Positions 43,589 to 53,169 of a DNA stretch of 64,000 nucleotides are shown here, piece after piece. Below the pieces are notes generated by a model. The model saw only the letters and a list, made by a program, of their open reading frames with translations, made no database searches and was not told where the DNA came from. Position numbers and translations under genes: made by a program. The stretch is from assembly GCA_964556425.1 (NCBI GenBank), contig CAZKWC010000002.1, positions 39,506 to 103,505 of the forward strand, in the 5' to 3' direction. The stretch comes from JALQUL01 sp964556425 (GTDB taxonomy: Bacteria; Pseudomonadota; Gammaproteobacteria; Burkholderiales; Burkholderiaceae_C). How positions within the stretch are numbered: the first letter of the stretch is position 1; each line of letters opens with the position of its first letter.

Positions 43589-44110
43589 TTATTTTGATGC
43601 GTTTAAGATTTTCAACACTTTTTCGGTAATGTCGTGCTTAGGATTCACAAAAACTGCTTCTTGGAAAATAAAATCGTATTTTTCAGTTTCAGCTACTTGC
43701 TTCACTACTTTATTAGCACGCTCTAAAACTGTCTGTAACTCTTCATTTTTACGTGAGCCTAAATCTTCTTGAAACTCACGGCGCTTACGTTGGAACTCAC
43801 GATCTTGGTCAACCAATTGTTTTTGACGAGTGGTTCTTTGTGATTCAGACAAAGTAGGCGCATCTTTTTCTAATTTTTCAGAGGCTGTTTTCAAAGAGTT
43901 GCCTAAATCAATTAGCTCTTTTTCACGCTTAGAAAACTCTTGTTCTAATTTGGTTTGTGCCGCTTTAGAGCTATTGGCGTCTCGGAAAATTCTGTCAATA
44001 TTGACAAAACCCAATTTGACTTCTTGCGCCTGAACGTTGGCTGAAAAAGCAAGTGTAAGAGCAAGAGTAGTGGCAAGTAAGCTAGATTGGAAGGTTTTCA
44101 TGATATTCAT
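43589..44110 (-). CDS. skp: Periplasmic chaperone Skp/OmpH
   Basis: 173 aa. Signal peptide of ~28 residues ending SANVQA, then the Skp motif KLGFVNIDRIFRDANSSKAAQ and a long charged coiled coil (about residues 55-140), the tentacles that hold unfolded outer membrane proteins. The start ATG overlaps the bamA stop (TAATG); the second in-frame ATG at residue 4 is possible. Confidence 0.94.
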   Translation of the reverse strand: MNIMKTFQSSLLATTLALTLAFSANVQAQEVKLGFVNIDRIFRDANSSKAAQTKLEQEFSKREKELIDLGNSLKTASEKLEKDAPTLSESQRTTRQKQLVDQDREFQRKRREFQEDLGSRKNEELQTVLERANKVVKQVAETEKYDFIFQEAVFVNPKHDITEKVLKILNASK

Positions 44111-46413
44111 TAAAAAGTTGTACCGATTTGGAATTGAATGGTTTGTAATTTGTCTGTGTCAAATTTTTTGATTGCTTTGGCATAAGACAAGCGTAGGGGA
44201 CCTAATGGTGATATCCAACTTATACCAATACCCGCTGAACTTCTTAATTCATTGAGTTTATAAGGATCGTTTTCACCATACACATTACCAACGTCTACAA
44301 AACCGTAAAGTCGTAGCGTTTTGTCTGTACCAGCTCCAGGAAATGGAACATACAGTTCAGCATTTAAATTAAGTTTTTTTGGACCGCCTAGATAAAGTCC
44401 TGTTGCCTCTTCAATTGGCCCTAAGGTGTTGTATTCAAAGCCACGTACAGTTCCTAGACCACCGCCCTTCACATTTTTAAAAACTGGATAAGGCTGACCA
44501 CTCAAGCCTTTACCCCAATTAACCTCGGTATTTAATGCAAAGGTGAATTTTTTGTTTAATGGAATGTAGAGTTGATATTGTCCAACTGCCTTGACATATT
44601 TTGAATCACCTAATGAGCTAGCTTCGGTAAATAATCGTTGGTAAGAACCAGAGTTAGGTACTAAAGCACTATCTCGACTATCACGAGACCAGCCCACAGA
44701 AATAGGAATACCAAAACTCGATGCACCAAACTGCTTGGAATATTCTGCATAGGCATTCGGTAAGTTAGTACCAGGAACAATTTCAGTACCGTCATAGGCG
44801 ATACCAAAATAAACCGTATCAAGTTCACTAAAAGGCACACCAAAACGTGTACCTAAGCCTTTGTTAATAAGACTATAGTCCGTTGATAAATCTGAGCTTG
44901 GTGATGTAGTTTTATAATATACGTCTAGGGTTCTTGAAATACCATCTACTGTAAAGTAGGGGTCAACACTAGTTAATACAATCGTTCGATTAGTTTTGCT
45001 AGTGTTAAGTTCAAGACCTAAATAATTACCAGATCCAAAAACATTTTCCTGTTTAATACCAGCTTGGAATGAGACTTTATCAGAACTAGAATATCCAGCA
45101 CCTAAAGATAAATTACCAGTTGGTTTTTCAGTGACAGCCAAATTCACATCAACTTGATCGGGAGCACCTGAAACTTCATCTGTATCAATTTGTACATCAG
45201 TAAAAAAACCTAAACGATCAACTCTGTCACGAGAGGACTTGATCTTATCACCATCATACCAAGAAGATTCAAATTGTCTAAATTCACGGCGAATCACTTC
45301 GTCACGAGTACGAGTATTTCCTGAAATATTGATTTTTCTAACATAGGCCCTAACACCTGGCTCTGCTTTTAATGTGACAGAGACCAAACCTTTTTGACGG
45401 TCTAGTGATGGGACAGCTTCGATTTTTGCAAAAGCATAACCAAAAGATCCAAAGGTATTGCCAAAAGCCTTGGTAGTGGCTGATAGTTTCTCAACATTAA
45501 AGTTTTTACCAACTTCAATTTCAACTAAGGATTTAAACTCTTCTTCTTTGCCTAAGAAATTACCTTCTAACTTAACGCCTGAGACAATAAAAGGTAGTCC
45601 TTCAGAAATTTTAACCGTTATATCAATTGTCGATTGGTCTGCAGAAGCCACAATTTCAGGCGGCTCAGCACGGTATTCAATATAACCATTCGATAAGTAG
45701 AAAGAGCGCAGCGACTCTAAATCAGCTGCAAACTTAGTTTTGGAGTAACGATTACTTTTGGTATACCAACTCAACCAACCACCGGTATCGGAATTAAACT
45801 GATCTAATAAACGAGACTCACTAAAAGCCTTGTTACCTTCAATTTTAATACTATTGATTTTAGCAACCTCACCCTCGACAATCGTAAAACTTAAATTAAC
45901 TCGATTCCTATCGATGGGCGTTGCAGTAGTCTGTACGTTAGTAGTAAAAAAACTTTTTGATAAATACAAACGTTTGATTTCTTGTTCTGCTTTGTCAATT
46001 ATCGCTTTATCGTAAGGCCTACCATCAAGTACACCAATATCTGTCAAGAGTTTATTTAATAACTCTTTTTCAAACTCTTTGTTACCTATAAAAGTGATGC
46101 CAGAAATAGTAGGACGCTCCTCTACAATCACCACTAAAACATCACCATTATTTGTAATTTTTACATCTTTAAACAAACCCAAGGCAATTAAATTTCTAAT
46201 CGATAAAGTGGCTTTTTCATCGTCATAGGTATCGCCAATTTGAAAAGGCAGCGTCGCAAACACAGTACCGGCTTCAACACGCTGTAAACCTTCGACACGA
46301 ATGTCCTTTACTGTGAAAGGATCCAGCGCAAATGCATTAGATGCAAAGCACGCGGCGAGAGAAATCATCAAAGTGGTTTTTGAAATTAAGAGTTTTTTGA
46401 TTTTCATATTCAT
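44110..46413 (-). CDS. bamA: Outer membrane protein assembly factor BamA
   Basis: 767 aa. Signal peptide about 1-29 (ending SNAFA), five POTRA domains (FTVKDIRVEGLQRVEAGTVF starts the first; EVIRREFRQFESSWYDGDKI in the fifth) and a C-terminal 16-stranded barrel with the GGLGTVRGFEYNTLGP loop (VRGF motif) and a terminal Phe (FQIGTTF). Central subunit of the BAM complex that inserts beta-barrel proteins. Neighbours skp and rseP are part of the same envelope set. Confidence 0.97.
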   Translation of the reverse strand: MNMKIKKLLISKTTLMISLAACFASNAFALDPFTVKDIRVEGLQRVEAGTVFATLPFQIGDTYDDEKATLSIRNLIALGLFKDVKITNNGDVLVVIVEERPTISGITFIGNKEFEKELLNKLLTDIGVLDGRPYDKAIIDKAEQEIKRLYLSKSFFTTNVQTTATPIDRNRVNLSFTIVEGEVAKINSIKIEGNKAFSESRLLDQFNSDTGGWLSWYTKSNRYSKTKFAADLESLRSFYLSNGYIEYRAEPPEIVASADQSTIDITVKISEGLPFIVSGVKLEGNFLGKEEEFKSLVEIEVGKNFNVEKLSATTKAFGNTFGSFGYAFAKIEAVPSLDRQKGLVSVTLKAEPGVRAYVRKINISGNTRTRDEVIRREFRQFESSWYDGDKIKSSRDRVDRLGFFTDVQIDTDEVSGAPDQVDVNLAVTEKPTGNLSLGAGYSSSDKVSFQAGIKQENVFGSGNYLGLELNTSKTNRTIVLTSVDPYFTVDGISRTLDVYYKTTSPSSDLSTDYSLINKGLGTRFGVPFSELDTVYFGIAYDGTEIVPGTNLPNAYAEYSKQFGASSFGIPISVGWSRDSRDSALVPNSGSYQRLFTEASSLGDSKYVKAVGQYQLYIPLNKKFTFALNTEVNWGKGLSGQPYPVFKNVKGGGLGTVRGFEYNTLGPIEEATGLYLGGPKKLNLNAELYVPFPGAGTDKTLRLYGFVDVGNVYGENDPYKLNELRSSAGIGISWISPLGPLRLSYAKAIKKFDTDKLQTIQFQIGTTF

Positions 46414-46494
46414 TTACGTGACATTTTGGAATGTGCGAGGTTCTTCATTATCGAATAATAGCCTAAACCAAGCCAATAAAATTAACATTTGCAT

Positions 46495-47892
46495 TTATAA
46501 ATGACGCATTATGTCGTTATAAACCCCTATCACCATCATCATAAGAACAATAAAGAGGCCGAATTTTTGCAACCATAGATTGACTTGTTCAGATACAGGC
46601 CTTTTGGTGATACCTTCCCATAAATAATACATGAGATGTCCACCGTCTAAAACTGGTAATGGCAATAAATTAAGAACACCTAAACTCACACTTACCACCC
46701 CAAGAAATGAAAGGTATGCAGCTAAACCAAAACTGGCAGTTTTACCAGCATATTCCGCAATACTAATGGGCCCACTTATATTTTTTACTGAGGCTTGACC
46801 AATAATCATTTTACCAAGTGTTTTTAACATTATCACGGACATTTCGTAAGTACGCACAAATGCACTGTAAATTCCTTCAGTAAAACTCTTTTGAACGATT
46901 ATGGTAGCTGCATTTTTTTGAAACTCTATGCCAATTTTGCCAAGTGCTTGACCATTTTCTGTCACTACTTTAATTGGAACAGCTAACTCTTGTTCTGTTC
47001 CATTTCTTAAAATAGTCCATATTTTCACACTTTTTTCATGTTCAGATGTATTTTGAGCCCGCACCCAAGTCACTAAGGTGGCAGTATCATTGATTGATTG
47101 ATCGCCAACTTTTAGAATTTTGTCACCCTTTTGTAATCCTGCTGACTCAGCCGCTTGACCTTTTACAAGGGTTTCGATTACTGGTTCAGAGTAAGGTGCA
47201 ATAAAACCCAACTCCACTATAAAAGACTTACCCACTTCTTCTGTTGAAGATTGACTTAAAGGTAATTTTAAAATAATAGGTTTTGAGAGATTGGTTCGTT
47301 CAACTACTAAATGAATATCTTCTTTATTCAAACCATATTGAGTAATTTCCCAAGCAAAATCAGAGAAACTTAAAATAGGTTTATAAGCGGTTCCTGCTAA
47401 ATCTAAATTAGCCGATTCAAGTTCATCTTTATTTACTACGCCTAAAATTTTATCTTTACCCTGAAAACCAGCTTGTTCCGCTATCGAGTTAGGTCTAGGG
47501 CTGGCAATAATAGCTTGTAACTCATTTTGCCCTATCCAAGCCACTAAGCTATATAAAAAGACTGCCAAAATTAAGTTACAAATAGGTCCAGCAGCGACAA
47601 TAGCGGCCTTTTTCTTAAGAGACTGTCGATTAAAAGCCCTTGGTAAATCGACAGCTGCCACATCACCTTCTCGCTCATCGACCATTTTGACATAGCCACC
47701 TAAGGGCAAAGCGGATAATACATACTCAGTCTCTGAATTTTTTGGTTTCCAACGCCATAAAACGGGGCCAAAGCCAACTGAAAAACGTTCTACCTTTACA
47801 CCACACAATACTGCCATTTTGTAATGACCGTACTCATGGACCACCACTAATATAAAAATCGCAATTAAAAATGCAATGAGGGTTAATAACAT
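46495..47892 (-). CDS. rseP: RIP metalloprotease RseP
   Basis: 465 aa. Inner-membrane site-2 protease that cleaves anti-sigma factors and remnant signal peptides. Zinc motif VVHEYGH (His19, Glu20, His23) in the first helix, two periplasmic PDZ domains (about 115-205 and 215-300) and LPLPVLDGGHLMYY in the third helix. Its ATG overlaps the dxr stop (TAATG). Confidence 0.96.
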   Translation of the reverse strand: MLLTLIAFLIAIFILVVVHEYGHYKMAVLCGVKVERFSVGFGPVLWRWKPKNSETEYVLSALPLGGYVKMVDEREGDVAAVDLPRAFNRQSLKKKAAIVAAGPICNLILAVFLYSLVAWIGQNELQAIIASPRPNSIAEQAGFQGKDKILGVVNKDELESANLDLAGTAYKPILSFSDFAWEITQYGLNKEDIHLVVERTNLSKPIILKLPLSQSSTEEVGKSFIVELGFIAPYSEPVIETLVKGQAAESAGLQKGDKILKVGDQSINDTATLVTWVRAQNTSEHEKSVKIWTILRNGTEQELAVPIKVVTENGQALGKIGIEFQKNAATIIVQKSFTEGIYSAFVRTYEMSVIMLKTLGKMIIGQASVKNISGPISIAEYAGKTASFGLAAYLSFLGVVSVSLGVLNLLPLPVLDGGHLMYYLWEGITKRPVSEQVNLWLQKFGLFIVLMMMVIGVYNDIMRHL

Positions 47893-49085
47893 TAATGAGT
47901 CAACTTTCTGGAAATTAAATCGCTTGCAATACTTCTTGTTTTTTGATCAAGGTCAATCAAATCTTCAATAGAATCTACACACGCAGCTTGTACGTGGGCT
48001 AAAGACTCTTGAATAATAAGTGAAATTTGGTCAAACCTTATTTGCTTGTCTAAAAATGCAGCTACCGCGATTTCATTGGATGCATTTAATACAACACAAC
48101 TTCCTGCTGGCCCTCTTAAACACTCCCATGCCAAAGCTAAAGCAGGAAAACGCTCGGGATGACCATTTTGATCAATCGCTTCAAAACTTAAATCTTTCAT
48201 CGTTTTAAAGTCTAACTTAGGTGCACCACTTGTTATGCGTTGGGGCCACGCCAAACCATATGAAATTGGCATACGCATATCGGGTGTACCTAACTGAGCC
48301 ATAACGGAGGTATCGACAAATTGCACCATAGAATGAATCACACTTTGCGGATGTATGACCACATCAATTTGGTCAGGGCTCATGTTGAACAAATATTTTG
48401 CTTCAACTACCTCTAGTGCTTTATTCATCATAGTAGCTGAATCAACCGATATTTTACGACCCATTACCCAGTTAGGGTGTGCACAAGCTTGCTCTGGCGT
48501 AACATCTCGTAAAGTCATAGGGTCACGGGCCCTAAAAGGACCACCCGATGCTGTCAAAATAATTTTTTCAACTTGCTTGGACCATTGGGTTTTATCGGTT
48601 GGTAGAGCTTGAAAAATAGCTGAGTGCTCACTATCAATGGGTAATAAAGTGGCCCCACCTTGTTCGACAGCTGAACAGAATAAATCACCACCCACTACCA
48701 GAGCCTCTTTGTTAGCGAGAAGAAGACGTTTACCTGCCTTGGCTGCAGCAATTGAAGAACGCAATCCAGCCGCACCTACAATAGCAGCCATTACTATATC
48801 AACGCTCTCGTGAGAGGCAATAAAATCAAGCGATTTTTCACCCGTTAAAACTTCACATTTCAGGCCTTGTGCTTTGATTTTATCCTGCAAAATTTTCCCA
48901 TGTTCGGGACTCACCATTACGACCCATTCCGGCTGATACTTTAAACATTGCTGCCAAATTTTATCTACGCTGGTACTGGCACTTAATGCAAAAACTTTAA
49001 AATCATCAGGGTGGCGATCGAGCACATCTAAAGTGTTTTGTCCGATTGACCCCGTTGAACCTAAAACGCTGACTAGTTTTTTCAT
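47892..49085 (-). CDS. dxr: 1-deoxy-D-xylulose-5-phosphate reductoisomerase
   Basis: 397 aa from ATG at 49085 (MKKLVSVLGSTGSIG); an in-frame TTG five codons upstream overlaps the cdsA end and is less likely. Second step of the MEP pathway supplying isoprenoids (including undecaprenyl). NADPH motif GSTGSIG, metal-binding PIDSEHSAIFQ, and the active-site loop SGGPFRARD followed by HPNWVMGRKISVDSATMMNKALEV in part. Confidence 0.96.
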   Translation of the reverse strand: MKKLVSVLGSTGSIGQNTLDVLDRHPDDFKVFALSASTSVDKIWQQCLKYQPEWVVMVSPEHGKILQDKIKAQGLKCEVLTGEKSLDFIASHESVDIVMAAIVGAAGLRSSIAAAKAGKRLLLANKEALVVGGDLFCSAVEQGGATLLPIDSEHSAIFQALPTDKTQWSKQVEKIILTASGGPFRARDPMTLRDVTPEQACAHPNWVMGRKISVDSATMMNKALEVVEAKYLFNMSPDQIDVVIHPQSVIHSMVQFVDTSVMAQLGTPDMRMPISYGLAWPQRITSGAPKLDFKTMKDLSFEAIDQNGHPERFPALALAWECLRGPAGSCVVLNASNEIAVAAFLDKQIRFDQISLIIQESLAHVQAACVDSIEDLIDLDQKTRSIASDLISRKLTH

Positions 49086-49090
49086 TGTAA

Positions 49091-49936
49091 TTACATCCAA
49101 TCAGACAATGCCAATGCCAAGGGCAAGGTAGGTAAAAGTGCGTCTATTCTATCTAATACACCACCATGGCCAGGCAGCAAGCGACTCGAATCTTTGGCGC
49201 CTGCCGTACGCTTAATAAGTGACTCGACTAAATCACCCGCAATACTAAACCCCACCATTGCAATAATAGCAAAACAAAATAAAGTAAAAGAAGAAGCATG
49301 GACCAAACTATAAAAGCTAGTATTGACTTGGTATTTCTGATCAAAAGCCATCCAAATATAGGCTAAAGCAAAAACTGATAAACAACCACCAATTGCGCCC
49401 TCTTTACTTTTACCTGGACTAATACTGGGTGCTAATTTAGTTTGAAATACTTTACCACCCAATGTTTTACCAAAAATATAGGCACCGATATCAGCTGCCC
49501 AGACTAAGGCTAGAGTAGAGAGTAAAAAATTGATTCCTTTAGCTCGGGCTTGTGAAACCGCTAACCAAGTCATGATTAATAAAATAAAACCAAGTAAAAC
49601 CCTTAACCAAGCCGACAAATTAGTCCAATTAATTAAACCGCTATTTAACATCCAAATCGAAAACAAAAACCAGAAAATACTAAATACCAACCAAACCATA
49701 GAAGGTACATTTGCAACAAACCCAAAATAATGCAGGCATGAGGCACACACTAACCAAAGTGCTGCAAAAAACAATGACGAAGAAGGCGTTGCTTTATTTA
49801 AATTAGACCACTCCCACATAGCAGCAGCCAAGAACAATCCAGCAAGAATATAAAACGGTACGGGTCCCGTTAAAAATAAAACAGGTAAGATGATAAGTAA
49901 CAATATGACCGCAGTCACGATTCTAGGAAGTAACAT
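49091..49936 (-). CDS. cdsA: Phosphatidate cytidylyltransferase
   Basis: 281 aa integral membrane enzyme making CDP-diacylglycerol, precursor of all phospholipids. Seven or eight hydrophobic segments and the C-terminal signature GDLVESLIKRTAGAKDSSRLLPGHGGVLDRID (in part) with its conserved Asp and Lys residues. Between uppS and dxr in conserved order, 26 bp after uppS. Confidence 0.95.
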   Translation of the reverse strand: MLLPRIVTAVILLLIILPVLFLTGPVPFYILAGLFLAAAMWEWSNLNKATPSSSLFFAALWLVCASCLHYFGFVANVPSMVWLVFSIFWFLFSIWMLNSGLINWTNLSAWLRVLLGFILLIMTWLAVSQARAKGINFLLSTLALVWAADIGAYIFGKTLGGKVFQTKLAPSISPGKSKEGAIGGCLSVFALAYIWMAFDQKYQVNTSFYSLVHASSFTLFCFAIIAMVGFSIAGDLVESLIKRTAGAKDSSRLLPGHGGVLDRIDALLPTLPLALALSDWM

Positions 49937-49962
49937 GGTCGAATAAATTCAATTGATAAAAG

Positions 49963-50673
49963 TTAAATGGAAGAAGGTGCTTGAACTTGTTCGCCCGTTT
50001 TACCAAAGCGACGTTCACGTGTTTTGAAATCTTGAATGGCTAAGTTTAAATCAGCTTGATCAAATTCTGGCCATAATTTGGGGCTAAAAACCCATTCTGA
50101 ATAGGCAGTTTGCCAAAGTAAGAAATTACTAATTCGCATTTCTCCACCTGTACGAATCACTAAGTCAGGATCACCGCAATGAGCAGTCGACATATTTTCT
50201 TGTAATGATTGCAAGCTGATGGTTTGACCTTTAGCCACCACTTGCTGAGCTGCATGAACAATATCCCATCGTCCACCATAGTTGAAACAAACATTTAATG
50301 TCAATGTTTGATTATTGACTGTTCTGGTCTCTGCTTGAGCAAGACCTTCTTGCAACTGATTACTCAATGCCAAGCGATCTCCCAAAAAACAAACCTTCAC
50401 GCCTGCATCGTGCAGGTCATTCATTTCTCGGTTAAGACCTCGTAATAACAAGTCTAATAATGCAGAGACCTCTTCTGCCGGACGGTCCCAATTTTCAGAT
50501 GAAAAGGCAAATACAGTGAGTACTTTCACTTGCTCTTTGACACAAGCTTTAATACATCGTTTTAATGACTCAAGGCCTTGTTTATGTCCTGCAACTCTTG
50601 GCAAGAATCTTTTTTTGGCCCAACGGCCATTACCATCCATGACAATTGCAATATGTTGTGGCACAAGTGTCAT
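49963..50673 (-). CDS. uppS: Undecaprenyl diphosphate synthase
   Basis: 236 aa cis-prenyltransferase making the C55 carrier lipid of peptidoglycan and O-antigen synthesis. IVMDGNGRWAKKR with catalytic Asp13, FAFSSENWDRP, and the C-terminal DLVIRTGGEMRISNFLLWQTAYSE segment. 49 bp after frr. Confidence 0.96.
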   Translation of the reverse strand: MTLVPQHIAIVMDGNGRWAKKRFLPRVAGHKQGLESLKRCIKACVKEQVKVLTVFAFSSENWDRPAEEVSALLDLLLRGLNREMNDLHDAGVKVCFLGDRLALSNQLQEGLAQAETRTVNNQTLTLNVCFNYGGRWDIVHAAQQVVAKGQTISLQSLQENMSTAHCGDPDLVIRTGGEMRISNFLLWQTAYSEWVFSPKLWPEFDQADLNLAIQDFKTRERRFGKTGEQVQAPSSI

Positions 50674-50722
50674 GGTGGCACTACCTTAAAAAAATACTAA
50701 TAATATAAAAAACAGTAAGGGC

Positions 50723-51283
50723 TTAAACAGCCATAATGTCTTGTTCTTTGCTTGATACTAATTGATCAATTAACGCAATATGTTTGTCAGTAATTTTTTG
50801 AATGTCGGCTTCTGAACGTTTTTGATCATCTTCAGATGCTTCTTTGTCTTTGACTAATTTTTTAACGCTTTCGTTAGCATCACGGCGTAAGTTACGAACT
50901 GCAATTTTAGCGTTCTCACCTTCGCTACGAACCACTTTACTCAGCTCTTTACGGCGCTCTTCAGTCATGGGCGGCATTGGTACACGAATCAACTCACCCA
51001 TAGAAGAAGGATTAAGGCCTAAATCGGACTCACGAATCGCCTTTTCAATTTTAGGAGCCATTACTTTTTCCCATGGTTGAATGCTAATGGTACGTGCATC
51101 TAATAATGACACATTAGCCACCTGACTAATAGGTAGCATAGAACCATAATAATCAACTTGAACGGTATCAAGTAAAGCGGGGTTAGCACGACCCGTACGA
51201 ATACGTGTCAGGCTATTTTTAAAATTCTCGATGGACATACCCATCTTTTGTTCTAATTGACTACGAATTGCAGAAATGGACAT
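50723..51283 (-). CDS. frr: Ribosome recycling factor
   Basis: 186 aa. Splits post-termination ribosomes with EF-G. Conserved IRTGRANPALLDTVQVDYYG, PWEKVMAPKIEKAI and KKLVKDKEASEDDQKRSE. AAGAGG lies 8 nt before the ATG. Between pyrH and uppS. Confidence 0.97.
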   Translation of the reverse strand: MSISAIRSQLEQKMGMSIENFKNSLTRIRTGRANPALLDTVQVDYYGSMLPISQVANVSLLDARTISIQPWEKVMAPKIEKAIRESDLGLNPSSMGELIRVPMPPMTEERRKELSKVVRSEGENAKIAVRNLRRDANESVKKLVKDKEASEDDQKRSEADIQKITDKHIALIDQLVSSKEQDIMAV

Positions 51284-51346
51284 ATAAAACCTCTTAAATA
51301 AACGAAATAGCTACTGATGGTTTAAATTGTATAAACAAAAACTAGC

Positions 51347-52069
51347 TTAAGCGTGAACTAAAGTGCCCTCATCTTCACCCATTACCACCCGTTTTAATGC
51401 ACCTGATTTAAAAATTGAAAATACTTTAATTGGTAATTTTTGATCACGACACAAAGCAAAAGCGGTTGCATCCATAATGCCTAAATTTTGAGAAATAGCT
51501 TCGTCAAATGATAGAGTGGTATAACGAGTTGCGAGTGGGTCTTTTTTAGGATCAGCAGTATAAACACCATCTACTTTGGTGGCCTTTAATACCACTTCTG
51601 CACCAATTTCCGCACCACGCAAAGCTGCTGCGGTGTCAGTGGTAAAAAATGGATTGCCAGTACCTGCCGCAAAAACTACGACTTTACCTTCTTCGAGATA
51701 CTGCAAGGCTTTTGGTCTTACATAAGGTTCTACTACTTGCTCGATTGCAATAGCAGACATCACCCTAGCAGTTAAACCTGCTTTATCCATGGCATCGGCC
51801 AAAGCTAAAGCATTCATAACGGTGGCCAACATTCCCATGTAGTCCGCAGTTGCTCTATCCATACCGACAGAACCTCCAGCTACACCTCTGAAAATATTAC
51901 CACCACCAATAACAACAGCGACTTGCACACCCATACGGGTAACCTCTGCCACCTCATTGACCATACGGACAATAGTGGCACGATTAATACCGAATTGATC
52001 ATCTCCCATTAAAGCCTCACCAGAAAGCTTTAGCAAAATACGTTTATAGGCGACTGTATTTGCAACCAT
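51347..52069 (-). CDS. pyrH: UMP kinase
   Basis: 240 aa hexameric bacterial UMP kinase. ILLKLSGEALMG, VVIGGGNIFRG, and DGVYTADPKKDPLATRY are family blocks. AAAGGA before the ATG. Provides UDP and feeds UDP-sugar and nucleic acid synthesis. Confidence 0.97.
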   Translation of the reverse strand: MVANTVAYKRILLKLSGEALMGDDQFGINRATIVRMVNEVAEVTRMGVQVAVVIGGGNIFRGVAGGSVGMDRATADYMGMLATVMNALALADAMDKAGLTARVMSAIAIEQVVEPYVRPKALQYLEEGKVVVFAAGTGNPFFTTDTAAALRGAEIGAEVVLKATKVDGVYTADPKKDPLATRYTTLSFDEAISQNLGIMDATAFALCRDQKLPIKVFSIFKSGALKRVVMGEDEGTLVHA

Positions 52070-52156
52070 GGATTTGTCCTTTCGATATTAATTGAGATTT
52101 GAAATTATCGCTTAATGTGACTCCCATTAACAACAATAAGAGTCACTTTTTTAAAA

Positions 52157-53080
52157 TTAACCTGCTTGCTGAGCGGCAGCTACTTGAGCGGCTACTTCTG
52201 CTGCAAAGTCGTCTACCTTTTTCTCGATGCCTTCACCCACTACATAAATAGTGAAGCTTTTCACTGAAGTGTTAGCAGCTTTGAGCATTTGTTCAACAGT
52301 TTGTTTGTCGTTTTTAACAAACGGTTGGTTAAACAATGAAGCTTCTTTCAAGAATTTTTGAACTGAACCGTCGATGCGTTTAGCAACGATTTCTTCAGAT
52401 TGTGGTTTTTTGCCTTCAGCAACTGCAGTAGCCGCATCTTCAGCTGCTTTAGCAGCAGCAACTGAACGCTCTTTTTCAATGAGTTCAGCTGGAACATCAG
52501 AACTTTGCAATGCTACTGGTTTCATAGCAGCAATATGCATAGCTGTATCACGAGCAGCAGCCAAGTCACCTTCAAACTCCACTAAAACACCAATACGTGT
52601 GCCGTGTAAGTAAGAAGCGATTTGTGTACCAGCGTCATACAACTTGAAACGACGGAAAGTCATGTTTTCGCCGATTTTGCCGATAAGACCTTTACGTACA
52701 TCTTCCAAAGTTGGACCAAAACCGTCCATTTCGAAAGGTAATGCAGACAAGGCTTCGATAGAAGCTGGTTTGTTTTTAGCAATTAATTGTGCAGCTGCAC
52801 TGGTTAATGCCAAGAAGCTGTCATTTTTAGTTACGAAGTCAGTTTCGCAGTTCACTTCCAATAAAGCGCCTACAGTACCTTCAATTGCGCTACTAACAAC
52901 GCCTTCAGCGGTAATACGAGTAGCAGCTTTACCAGCTTTGCTACCTAATTTAACACGTAACAACTCTTCTGCTTTATCCATGTCACCTGCTGCTTCAGTC
53001 AGGGCACGTTTGCATTCCATCATTGGGGCGTCTGTTTTAGCACGTAATTCGGCTACCATGCTTGCGGTAATTGCAGTCAT
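52157..53080 (-). CDS. tsf: Elongation factor Ts
   Basis: 307 aa from ATG at 53080 (MTAITASMVAELRAKT), which has AAGGA 6 nt upstream; the open frame further upstream has none. Guanine-nucleotide exchange factor for EF-Tu. Contains the TDFV motif (NCETDFVTKNDSF) that contacts EF-Tu. A terminator-like hairpin in the rpsB-tsf spacer probably lowers tsf transcription relative to rpsB, as in other proteobacteria. Confidence 0.97.
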   Translation of the reverse strand: MTAITASMVAELRAKTDAPMMECKRALTEAAGDMDKAEELLRVKLGSKAGKAATRITAEGVVSSAIEGTVGALLEVNCETDFVTKNDSFLALTSAAAQLIAKNKPASIEALSALPFEMDGFGPTLEDVRKGLIGKIGENMTFRRFKLYDAGTQIASYLHGTRIGVLVEFEGDLAAARDTAMHIAAMKPVALQSSDVPAELIEKERSVAAAKAAEDAATAVAEGKKPQSEEIVAKRIDGSVQKFLKEASLFNQPFVKNDKQTVEQMLKAANTSVKSFTIYVVGEGIEKKVDDFAAEVAAQVAAAQQAG

Positions 53081-53111
53081 TTTAATTCCTTGATCGATAA
53101 ATATTTTGAAC

Positions 53112-53139
53112 AAAAAAAAGGGCCACTACAGCCCTTTTT
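53112..53139 (-). terminator. Attenuating terminator between rpsB and tsf
   Basis: AAAAAGGGC (53115-53123) with GCCCTTTTT (53131-53139), 7-nt loop, running into eight T on the minus strand. It lies 30 bp after the rpsB stop and 32 bp before the tsf start, so read-through must be partial. Confidence 0.75.
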
Positions 53140-53169
53140 GACCTATTTCAGTAGGAGAAACAGATCAAA

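Noticed and set aside
52117..52146. GTGACT/AGTCAC inverted repeat with T6 in the tsf-pyrH spacer as terminator.
   Set aside because: The T run is on the plus strand while all genes there are on the minus strand; 18-nt loop and 6-bp stem are weak.
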